A stretch of DNA of 64,000 nt from Amyelois transitella. Taxonomy: Eukaryota; Arthropoda; Insecta; Lepidoptera; Pyralidae. The stretch's first letter is position 1. Each line of letters begins with the position of its first letter. The position numbers and the translations under genes were made by a program. Of this stretch, positions 1-21,800 are shown one piece after another. The stretch lies in NCBI RefSeq assembly GCF_032362555.1, contig NC_083509.1, positions 7,525,001 to 7,589,000 on the forward strand, written 5' to 3'. The notes beneath the pieces are model-generated. The model ran no database searches. It was not told the origin of the DNA and saw only the letters and a list, made by a program, of their open reading frames with translations.

Positions 1-29
1 CGGACGAAGTCACGGGCACAGTTAGTAGA
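1..29 (+). repeat. 3' end of a CTAG-type (Helitron-like) interspersed repeat
   Basis: The first bases, 'cggacgaagtcacgggcac' then 'agttagt', match the 3' terminus of the short repeat seen almost complete at 37659-37928, which ends in 'gcgggcacagctagt'. Here the terminal CTAG has mutated to TTAG. The rest of the copy lies outside the window. Confidence 0.6.
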
Positions 30-295
30 TAGATAAATCATTTATTTGATTTGCTATTCATACACACAATTTACAATGTAGGTAAGCACAGAAAGGAAAT
101 TCAACTACTTATAAGCTATACAGGGGAAAAATAGGCAAGACCATTGTACAGACGTAAAGTACTGTGTGTAGTGCAGCAAATCAAAAATGTTTTAACTGGT
201 CAATGTTTTACACACGATTATTCGCCTATTATCTTGTCCTCACAACATTCGGCCTTCATATGGATTAGATTTCGGACAAGTGCAATCTACAAAAG

Positions 296-318
296 AAAAA
301 AAAAAAAAAAAAAAAAAA
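296..318. repeat. A23 homopolymer next to a Drp1 splice donor
   Basis: An uninterrupted run of 23 A on the plus strand. On the Drp1 strand it is a U23 tract beginning about 9 bases after the donor of the 327-472 exon. Confidence 0.9.
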
Positions 319-326
319 CAATTTAC

Positions 327-10497
<10,171 letters not shown>

Positions 10498-10729
10498 TCA
10501 AAACTACTATAAATTCACTAATATTTACGTTGCTTCACTTGTTTTTTTATAAAGGAGCAATGATTATTTTTTTATAAAATCAAAACAGAGGAGCCAACCG
10601 GTAAAAGTCGGCCATATTGATTTATTTTGACCAATTATTCTCAGTGTTGCCAATATGCAAACTAGTTTTCCACGAAAGTAGGTTGTCAACAAAAATATAA
10701 AGGAGATTGGAAGCGTTGGAAGAAAAATG

Positions 10730-11240
10730 ACTTTTTTTGTGGATCTATCAATGTTGCTGCCTGAAAGGCTTTGCAACGTCACCGGGCTTTTTAGTGGCGA
10801 GGCCTGAAGTGTTTCCTGCCGACGCAGTGGCTGCTCAAAAGGTTCCCAAAGTGGGACGAACCTCGGCTTTGGCGCCACCGAGTAGGTTGAACCTAGTGTT
10901 CAAACGCGATAAGGGAAATGACTCCAGCGCTTAACCTTTTTGTAGCCCTTTTTGAGTGGAGAGGGCTGAATTCTCTTCAGTTGAACCATCCTAGCTCCCT
11001 CAAAAAGCTAATGAATGTCCTGGAAGCTCGTTGAGCTCCGATGGACCTGCTGCGATTCCCAGTTGCTGCCTTGCTGTGAGTCTTAGACTTTTCACTGTTT
11101 TTGATAGCGTAGCGTGATTTTGTTTTTGTAACTTGTGGCGTAAAAATGTCGCCACAAAGATATTGAGCAGATTAATTCCCACTGGAAACATGCGTTCTCC
11201 AGTTGACATTTGGGTTAGCTATCGTTGTGCTCAACCATTA
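10730..11240. other. Unassigned, relatively GC-rich segment
   Basis: Richer in G+C than its surroundings and containing short overlapping ORFs on both strands (65-104 codons), none resembling a family I know. It could be a decayed mobile-element piece; it does not look like rRNA or tRNA. Confidence 0.3.
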
Positions 11241-11800
11241 TTGGAGGGAACTCAACGTAATTTTTTTTAATGACTAACCAACCTGCTGATCGTGACCATT
11301 GCATGCTTACAGTTTTTATGCACTGAAATTTAATTTTAAGTGATTTAATTTTAAGTTGTGTTTAATTATAAAAAAATAAATATATTTTTCAAAATTACAA
11401 TTAATTTTAATCCATCAAATCCATGCATTTTATCTATTAGATATTCATTTTTATCCATTAGATAATATGCTTTTTTCATTAATTACTTTACAGCAGTCTT
11501 AAACTTTGAAAATTATTTCAAAAGAATTTTGATCTACATTATTTCACATTACCACAAAATGCAGAAATTTCGTAAATTCATCGATAACTATTTCATTTAC
11601 ATCATTGAGAATAGGTACGTTATATTCAATACAATCATGTGATTGTATTGAGAATACAAGTAGGAATCATAAATACTTTCATAAAACAATTTATTTTAGC
11701 GGTTTGAAATTTATCGCGTTACAAATTTACATTTAGGTAAATAAAAATGTGTTTTTGCCTCAAGATTGGTAGACCTCACTCAATTTGCTCGTTTAATCAA

Positions 11801-12021
11801 TAATCACGTTTATATATCTTGCGGGATGGACAGAGCCTTTAAAAGCCTTGAAAATACTTAAGGGATACGTTTAGCTGTAGGTATGATTTAGTGATGGAAG
11901 TGAGATCCAAATAGTGACAGGTTTATTCCAAGTTTATAAGCGTTTCCTTTATTCGCCTTTTACGACATCTATGGAAGATATGGAGTGGTCCTATTTTATA
12001 GTGCCAGGAACCACAAGGCAC
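11801..12021 (+). repeat. SINE-like element, nearly full length
   Basis: Follows the 55338-55607 family through most of its length: 'taatcacgt', 'cttgcgggatggacagagcc', 'tcaaatagtgacagg' (here 'ccaaatagtgacagg'), 'cgccttttacgacatc', 'atggagtggtcctatt' and 'gtgccaggaacc'. Confidence 0.75.
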
Positions 12022-12656
12022 TTCATCAAAATATTATATCAGCCAGAAAAAAAAACCAAAACCAGCCTAGAAGCAGTGTACCACAGTTTTTAATACATAT
12101 TGTCTAAAGACAGTAGGTATTTTACCATCACCACTAAATAAATTGTTGAATCGAAACCACCCGTTTAAATGGAAAACATAATAAGTTAGCAACACTGATT
12201 ATTCCATAGACAATTAATAAGGTGGGTCACTGATCCTTTTAAGTGATTTCTGATATTCAAATTTTCATTGCATTCATTTAATTAAAATGCAAAAGAGTAA
12301 TTAGATCAAAACCAAGTTAAATGAACACCATTAGAGGCAAAAAATCTGATGGATGACTGATGTATGACAGGGGGATGAAACCAAGCTGAAACATGAAACG
12401 AAACATAATCAAAAATTGACATATACAACTTTCAACTATGTGACATTGACTGCTCGTTTGTTTGTGTTCTCGCGATCGAATTGAACGACGTTCAATGAAC
12501 GTAGACAGAGAATCGAACGAATGAATCTCAGTTGATTTGATTGATCTTTATTTTTCTGTCGGGATCTGGGTACCTAATTTTCACAAATAATTTTCGTAAA
12601 AAAGGTATTATTTTAATTTGTGGATCATTTGGTCGATATAAAATTAATCTGCCAAG

Positions 12657-15209
12657 ATGCTATACCATGAAGTAAGTTCTACTCCTACCCAATTTTTAAC
12701 TTTACTACAAAATATTTTCTATGGTAAAGTGTTAGGTATGTTTATTATTATGATTTAAGAATTTGAACAAAAACTAAAACTAAAACTTTTCGTTGCAGGA
12801 CAATGGAGTAGATTCTAGACGATATACTACCACTTCCAACTCAATTCAATTTGGCCCTTGGCACATCTCGTACGACGTAAGCTGTATACTACCCAGTGTT
12901 TGCTCTACAAAGGTTGTATGTGAACGAGATGACGATCAGTTTTGCCAGTTTTGTTTGTAAGTATAGTTTCTTTTTAGTCTTAAATATAGTTGAATATACC
13001 TCGAAGTTACCCATATGGCTGGTTTTCGTGTCACTATCACTGTTGGCTCAGGGTGTTCGGCGCGAAGCAATTTGTCATAGTATCAGAGGGCCAATGTGGA
13101 GATACTACATTGCATTTTATCATTTATATAGCACTCCACTCGAACTGTCAGAATGATAATAAAATTAAGAATAATCAGTAGAATAAATAATTGCTTTAAA
13201 ATAATTGTACACAAAAACATTAACTGTGCGTGATTCTAGTAACTAGCGTAAACCTTTAGTTTTTTTGTGTCTTTAATTGGTTATCCTTTTTTTATTACAG
13301 ATACTGCAAAGAGCTGCAGATTCCACACTTCCCAGATATGGTTTTCCCTAAGAATATTTTACTTCTTAGACATGCAAGTGGTGCTGTGATCAATTTTAAC
13401 CCTTTAGATGCTTTGAGAGGTGTAGCCAACACAGTTGAGGCTATCGAAGTTGCTTGTGCTGAAGCGTGGCAGGAAGCCCGGTAATTTACAGTGTTTTTAT
13501 AATTTGGAAGTCAGTTTTGATGAAGACCACCATCATAATATTATAATTTTGAGCATGTTTGCTACTGTTTCTTACAAAAACTACTGCATTAAATAAATCA
13601 TTACAATAACATAGAGTACAGATCACAGAAACATTTATAACAAAAAAATTAATATGTGATTGAAGCTGTAAGCAAAAGCTAATTAAGACATACAAAAGCT
13701 TTATTGGTTTACCAATTGATTATGAGAATTAACATATAATTTTTTTTTATTTCTTAATCAAAGTCCAGATGCAGAAAAGAAAAAGAGGAATTTTGATTGG
13801 ACTTTTTCCACTGAATACAAAGGCACACTCACAGACAATATTGTTATAGAAGCTACAAATGAAGAGATTGACTACAATTTGTTGAAGCGGAAAGAACAGA
13901 TATTATTTTATCATGATCTGACATTATTTGAGGATGAACTCCATGACCATGGAATATCCAAGTTGTCAGTCAAAATAGTAAGTGTTTATTATTTATCTTA
14001 CCTTTACAGATATATACATCAGCAAGGCATAATGTTCATTTCCCAGTTCAGTAATGATTCACATACAGAAAATTTACATGGAATGGAAAAATTTATGTAT
14101 ATTTTTGTAATTCCAGAGAGTGATGCCATCATGTTGGTATATTTTAATGAGATACTTCCTAAGAGTTGATGATGTGTTAGTGCGATCACATGAAACAAGG
14201 ATGTTCCATGTTCTGGATTCAAACTATGTGCTTAGAGAATTCATGGCAAAGGAATCAATGGCAAAAGATTTGAATGTGAGTATTGTTCTTCATAGCTGAA
14301 ACACTTCTGTTTGATTTATTTTTGTTAACCAATCTTATAAATATTATACAGAATAAGTGTTTGTAAGTTTCTCTATCTAGGAGGCATGATGTAACTACAC
14401 AACTGATTTTTTTCTCAAATAAATATGTCAATGGATTCCCATTTCCATGTTGAAATACAATGAATTGTAAATTTTCAATCGCTCTATTATGATCTGTTTT
14501 TGCAATTTACGATAATTTTTGTAGTGATTTGTGTGAAATAAAGCCATGCCTATTTCGAATTACTGTATATTTGTCCTCACTGATTTAAGACAGAGATATT
14601 TTACAAAAACGTCACGGTGTGGATTGTTCCGCCGCTTCTTTTGTACTTGCGCTAAAGGGAACGGTAGTAGCTTCAGTTTAAAGTAGGTAATAAAAAAGTA
14701 ATAAATTATATCCAATTTTGAATCTGAAATAATTGGTTCAATTTATGATACTCAATATTTGTAGATTTAAACGATCACAACCACTTTTTCAAGAGTGAAA
14801 CGACTTGCGAGAATAAATTTAAAGGTGCAGGAAGAAAAAAATTACCAAGCCTTTAATTCTGATATCAAGTGCAATGGTTAAACTTTACTATCTACTTCCC
14901 TTATAATATTAATAATTCGTACTTTCACTTGTAAAAAATTAACTTATGAACTCTTGCAATGATTTTGATGAAGTATATTTCATGCAGAGACAGACAATGT
15001 ACTTATTTAGAAGGAACATAGGCTAGGTATTTTTTTCGGGAGCATAGCCCCGCGCAAATCTTGCTACTTTATAAATATGTAGTTGTTTTTAAATAAATTT
15101 AATAAACTCTTTTCAGATTCCAATCACTCACATGAAAGAAGCAGATGACGTGATTCCACACCTTCCTGTCAAATTGAAAACTATTGATAAATTGATAATA
15201 AACTTTTAG
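12657..15209 (+). CDS. Tiprl: TIP41-like protein (TIPRL), TOR/PP2A signalling regulator, 272 residues
   Basis: Conserved eukaryotic protein that binds and restrains PP2A-family catalytic subunits and acts in TOR signalling. Six phase-consistent exons: 12657-12671, 12799-12956, 13301-13480, 13764-13977, 14117-14275, 15117-15209. They total 272 residues, the same as human TIPRL. Family motifs in order: [97 protein letters not shown]. The short first exon (MLYHE) is supported by a GTAAGT donor and phase. The end of exon 2 is the least certain point: a first GTAAGC at 12877 would break frame with exon 3, so the strong GTAAGT at 12957 was used, giving a Cys-rich insert (CILPSVCST to FCQFCLYC) absent from vertebrate TIPRL. 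Polyadenylation signal at 15272. Confidence 0.92.
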
Positions 15210-15271
15210 TACAGTTTCGATCTCCATTGTATAAAAATAATTTAATTATAAAAATTAAGTACCTAAGCATA

Positions 15272-15277
15272 AATAAA
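15272..15277 (+). terminator. Polyadenylation signal of TIPRL
   Basis: AATAAA 63 bases after the TAG stop, followed by a GT-rich stretch. Confidence 0.7.
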
Positions 15278-15829
15278 AGTGGTTGTAAAGAATTGAATTG
15301 TTATTACCTTAACAAGACTTATAACATATTTTTATCTTAGCAATATATTCGACCGATAGTTGATACGCAAAAGATCTAATTCTTAATTGTAGGACATTTT
15401 GATAAGGAATGTTATTTCTACAGATAGTTTACTGGCTAAAATTAGGTTATTCTACTTCTGCTGCCGTCTTCTTATTTTTGTATGAATTTTTAAAGTTATA
15501 TTATAAAACAGAATTAAATTTGCAAGTGAGCTAAACTGCGGGTGGTAGCTAGTTTTAAATGAAGACTTTGGAAACATACTCATTGGTAACTTACTCTAAA
15601 AGAATGACATCACTGGCGAAGGCATGGTAATGTCAACAGTCAATGTCCTTACTTAATTATAATAATCAATGATTATCATCGAGATATCATTATATCGTCA
15701 GTATATAAATCAGTGTTTCTGTCTGGGGTACTTTCAGATGTTTATGTATTAAGCTATTAACGTTAATAGTCTCATATAATGAGCATATATACAATATAGA
15801 ATATAAATATAAAGTAGAAAGTGGGCATC

Positions 15830-18800
15830 ATGTATTTCAGAATTTATGAAGTTTTTATTGGTTAGTATAACTTGTTTATATAATTATTTTCAAAGTTGCT
15901 TTATTTATTAGACAATTAGCAGTTTTTGAGACTTGCTACTACCTCATGGGCTGTTAACCCTGGGTTTTAGAATAGACTACTTATATCACTTTTCCGTAGA
16001 TGTCAATAGGCGACTAAGAACTATTTTCGCCTAAGTGCAACAGTATAAAAACCATGTTCCAAGCTGGGATTTTCTTATACCGGATTATATTATATTACAC
16101 GGAATTCAGGTGAGAGCAGATCCATGTAAGTATTTATCCGATAACTATGCTCCGGAATTTGACCCCTTTTTAGAGACAAGATTAGAACATACTCCAGAAA
16201 GATGACAATGATCCTCTCATTTTACAATACCTAAGTTGTCATTACATTTGTTTTAAATTTATACATTTCAGTTGCGATATGCTTACATACAGTATTAGCC
16301 ATAGATTTGGTCGTATCGAATCTTTTGAAGATGCAGCAAGGCATAGGTTGGCCCCGCACATTGCATGTTACATTGGGTCACGAAGCTCTTATAAAAATTG
16401 GTAGAACAGTGGAAAATGTGCAGGCGTGCGAAGTAACTACACCTTTAGGAGAAACCTTCGATGTGAGAAGTCCACCAAATACCAGGTAAGGAAGGAGAGG
16501 CAATGTTTTGAATTTAGACTAACAGTGTAGTTCCCGGCACCTTTGAAGATATACATATCTTTCCCACGGATATGGTAAAAGGCGACTAAGTGAATGGCTA
16601 ATGAATAAAGCTGAATGTGGTCTTTTATTCTTTGTGTGACTATATAGACGTGTTTGTATATATGTATGTAGGCTATTACCATAACTTTTACTTAATACAT
16701 GTCCTATATTGTTTTCTGCGCCTTATTCACGAACGTTGGCAAGGCATATCATCTCTTTTTCTCGGATAGAAAAAAATACAGCGAGAGTGAGAAGAAAAGA
16801 ATTTCTCGTCAAAAAAGACCGTAGATTTGGGTCGTAGATAGGAGTCTTAAGTACAGTCGGTGTGTGTAAAAAACCTCGTCAAATTACTAAGGTTAACTGA
16901 TGGATCACAGCGTCTTCTGGGAACACGATAATCAAGATTATGGGAATATAGAATAGAATAGAATATTTATTTAGAATAGTATTAATACTTATTTGCTTTA
17001 TGGGAATGGGTTAAGAATTTTTTTTATTCACTGTATGACTAGAAGCAGGACTCATCCCAACATACACTGTTTGAAATTCTGTTTAGTGATTTTTGGGTTC
17101 AATTACAGTTTACGTAAATCAGTATATAAATTATAATATTTAATTTAAGATATGAGAGTTGGAGCGAAGGATGTGGTTTGCGAGTGCAAAATGTAAGAAC
17201 TGAAGATGAAGGGCGATGGCGGTTATCGGTAACCGGTAATACGAATCTTACAGGATGGACTGAACTCCACGTAGAAGGTAATTTTTATTGTAACTATTAT
17301 TATACAAACATACATACATTTCTTGCTTATCAATACAATCATGTTACTTTCAAATATTTAGCCTACATTGCTGCAAAATATTTATAGTGGTTAATTTTTA
17401 TATTGACACTCATGTTCATATACCCATCCATACAAACTTTCACACAGACAAAACCTTCAGGAGTCACATAGGATATATGTTAGAACCTTTTTCTGTTAGT
17501 TCCCACGGGATCAAAGTCCCGAGTCAAAGCTTGTGTCAAATAAAGTTATGTTGATATCTATTTGATACGATGCGAATATTTGAATAAGTACATACTTACA
17601 CATTATGTAGAAAATAAAAAGATAAAATATAGTATCTAGTTATAGGTATACTAAGGTCAAAAAGGACAATACTTTACTAGACTTGTTTAAAACGTGATAA
17701 ATTTTCGAAATCTGATTGATATCACGAATTTAGGGTTACCACGATATGGACATATTATTCGTATATACCTATAAGAATTGCAAAATTTTATGATACCTAT
17801 CTTTAATTTATTGTCTTCTTTATTTAGGTCCTGCATATATATATTTAATTTTCTGTGTCGAATGTAATTTTGTTTGGATTTTTATCAAAGGATCATCATT
17901 TACCTTATAAAATTGTGCTAATGGACTCCGATTCCCATAACAAAAAATTTTTCATCCGTACTTCTAAACCTTGTTGTTTTTCTTTGTTTTTACAATATGC
18001 CTACATAAATTTTGATAATAAGGCAAACAGTTTACGTTATGTTATCTAAATACCAGTTAGAAAATAATATTGTATGTGAGGATATATTATATGGTTGTAA
18101 CACCCCTAATTTCAAATGTGCAATATACTCGTAAAAGCATAAGTATCAGCAAAATACATTGTTGCAATGTATACCGACCTTATCAGTTTGATGTTAATTA
18201 CCGACAAGGCTTTAATTTGATGGTTTGACTCAAAGATAATAAATAATAATATTGATGAATTATTTATTACCGACAAATACGGAAATTAGTGCCTCCGTGG
18301 TTTGTGCGAGAAGGTATATATTTCGATTTTGAACCAGGAAAGTAGTCTTACATCAAATACGTTAAAAGGGTGCGTACATTTTGGTTTTGTGATGATCGTA
18401 AAAATGTTGTCATCATACGAGTAGCAAATCTAAATATACATACCTACATAAAATCGCGCGTTTTTTCCGGAAAAGAAGGCAACTTGAAGGCAACGACTAT
18501 ATCTTTACACTTGCTACGATACTTGCATACTTCTTTAGCTCCATATCATAAACATACACTAGCTGTGCCTGCAACTTCGTCTGCGCGGAATAGTTATTTT
18601 GGGCATTATTGAAGCCCTCAAGGACGAATAATTTCTCCCGTTTTTTTTTCATTTTCCATTATTTCTTTGCTCTTAATAGTTGCAGCGTGATGAAATATAG
18701 CCTAAAGCCTTCCTCGAGAAATGGTTTATTCAACCTAAAAAGTTTACTTTACCAAACTCTTCAGCTTTATAATATTAGTATAGATTTATTTCTCTTTTTA

Positions 18801-21800
18801 TGCAAGCTCGTCGGTTCAGGGTACTTTTGACCTGGTCTTCTGCCAGTTCCGTTTTTTTAATTCTTCTCCTTCCAACGTTCTTTGATAAAATGCTGAAGAG
18901 ACTTCTGTACTTATAATTAGTTGGTAAGGTTTGAAATTCCTGACACGTATTTAATTGTATTTCACTGAATATATCCTTTGTTTGTTCTAGATGATATTCA
19001 TTCTTACTCGACACTTATTTAATTGTATTTGACTGAATATAACTTTTGTTTGTTCCAGATGATATTAATTCTTACTCGGCGTCTCCCATATCACTATTGG
19101 ACGGGGAAACGCACAGAGTGGTTGAGCTAACGTCTCTTGATAATTCTTATTGTCTCGTAGCCCAGCCTTTTGCTGAGAGTTCCTTAGTGTCTGGACACTG
19201 TCGTGTGACTCTTGATAGAGCCAATAGAGCAGTGCAGGGCGACTGGGAGGTCCTAGTTGGGCTACCAGGAAGAGTTTCGGAGTTGCAAGTGCAGAGACGG
19301 GTTAACGTTGAAGGTGAGTTTCTTCTTCCTCTAGGGTTTAGTCCCAGTTATATTCTAACCTTTCAGGAGAGGTGCCCGGGGTTTTTATACGAAGCGACTC
19401 TTCTGACCAACTTAACCCATATAGGGTCATGGAAAGCATAAAAATAAAAGTACCTACCATTGAGTCTATTAGATTACTGAGAGATAAACATATTGCTGTT
19501 CGTTTATTTTGATTCGATATCTGAAAGCTCAGATTATATTTTCAGTCAGATTAGGTAGGTATAGGTGCACATTTATATTGAAATCAATCTTAACATAAAA
19601 TTTAGCGAGATAGGTCACGCACAATGTATTTATCTAAGTAATTAATAAAGATTTGAATGATTATTATCGCTATAAGCCGTGTAATATAAAAGATGAAATA
19701 ATAAGATTCGAGTGTTTGAAGAATCTTGAGTCAAAAGGCTCAATGAAATATTGGCTACAGCTAAAAACTCTAAATTTGTAGACTAGATTTAGCCTTATTT
19801 TATTTAGATTTAGATTTCAGACCTTTTTCCTTGTAAGTTGTCCGCTTGGCAGCGTCTTCGGTTTAAAGACCTCCCTAATATGTTATCCCCGTCATAATAT
19901 ATGATTATACCTATTGTGCGTGTCTACAAGACTTATCACCTCATCGGTGATAGTGATAGTGGTATATATCTGCTGATAAAAAACTAGTTAGGAATATTAC
20001 TACCTACGGCAAATTCCGTTTAAAGTCTGCCATGTCACTTTTTGATGGCATGTGTTGATAGGTTAATTAATTTCTATTATATAGGTATTTCTTTAGGAAA
20101 ATTATAAAATATAGGTAGATAATAATATGTTGTTTGCACGTATAAGTATAATCATCGTGTGAAAATATTATTTGTCGCTTTGCCGTACTACATATAACTT
20201 TGAGCCGCGGAATTGCTTTGTTTTCAACTTTTTAAGAGTGACAAAGTAATAAAGTTTTTAATAACTTAAAAATCTACAATTAGTGCATTTACTTATTAAC
20301 TAGCTATCTATGGAAACAAAGCAGCTTCTCCATTGCAAATACCTTGTAGGTAAAATAACATGTACAAAGTAGCCCGTTACATGTTTGTCCTCTTTATCGC
20401 AATGTCCCCCATTATTTGCCCACTACTGTTGGTCATCCAGAGGAACGATTCTTGGTTTCAATATCCACCACTGTGTGAGAAAGCATCTCATTTCTTCTTA
20501 GTGTCCACCAGTAGGGTCTAGTAGGAAAATTTCAGTAACGTAGTGGCCACTTGTGGATATATAAACTTTTTTCTCGATTTCCATCTGTGGACAAATAGTG
20601 GGGACACCGGGTGTCCGGGTGTATAAATAAAGGGTTTGATCTTGTAACAGCTTTCTGTAAGTAAAGTGCCGTCTTCATCGGGGTAGTCTCTTCAGGTAAT
20701 GTTTACATACTAGATATCTGTGAAAAAATCATCCTGCCGGGCTAGCAGGGCACCCGCGTCGACGTTTTTATCGCGCGCTAAACTATCGCTGTCTTGTTTC
20801 ACATCATAATAAAAAGCGAAACAGCGATAGTTTATCGCGCGGCAAAAATATCGTTGCACCTGCCATGCCAGCCACATTGGCCTACCAGTACTCATCAACA
20901 GATGGTATAAAGATAAAGTCTCTTCTATTTTATGTTGATGATGTTTAATATATTTTTTTAGTGAATAACTTTTTCTTAATTATTTTAGCGGAACGCCTAG
21001 ATGTGGGTTATATACACAATACAAATGCGAACAAGCTTCATATATATTGTAATGTTATTCACACTATGAAAAATATTACGTTTTGTCGTTTCCAAATGGC
21101 CACGGCATCGTTCGGATATAACGTCATGGATGGTCTGAGTGACGGAATTCACAGGTTTTTATTTATATTTATATATCTACTTCTTTTTCAAATCGGCTCT
21201 TATGGGAACACATAAATCAACTCTTTAATCCTTACCCCTGTGAACCCCACAGGGTTAATAACCACAATTATGATAGACCTCGTTTAGCTGGCAATAATTG
21301 AAGCTACATATTTTCTGGGATGGCGACGGGTGAGAACATAGGTAGATTCGATAAATCTGTCTAACGCATCCTCGGATCGTGGTCATAGGTTGACCCCAGA
21401 TCACATAAGTATACGTGAAACTATACCTACTAGTATTTTTTTTAATCCCGATGTCGAAGAAATGTAGAACAAGAGTGGCATCTACAAATTTTTTTGACAT
21501 CATCTACTTAGTAGGTACTGAATGCAACGCAAACGAGACAAACGCTCGTATGATAAGATTTGGATTAAAGAAATGATAAAGATGACTGACTAAATATTTG
21601 ATTTGTTTCTTATAGTTACTACGGTGACGGATTTGCAGCCCGTCATTGCGGAATGACGGTGGAGAATCCCACTTCTGCTGACTACGGCACTTGGCGTTGC
21701 TCCGTAGGTCTCAAACAATGGGTCGGCACGCAAGTTGTACAGCAACCGGCCATGCAGGCCTTGGTCAGAGTCCTGCCTCACGCTCAACGTGAGATTCTTT

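Noticed and set aside
10564..10934. Overlapping ORFs (104 and 65 codons) on both strands upstream of Drp1
   Set aside because: GC-richer DNA gives longer chance ORFs on both strands; neither matches a known family.
12877..12882. GTAAGC as the donor of TIPRL exon 2
   Set aside because: Joining here puts exon 3 into a frame with an early stop; the GTAAGT at 12957 keeps the TIPRL frame.
16054..16109. Alternative first exon for the Ig gene (MFQAGIFLYRIILYY) ending at a GTGAGA donor
   Set aside because: Its phase does not match exon 2; the exon at 15830-15860 matches phase and completes a good signal peptide.
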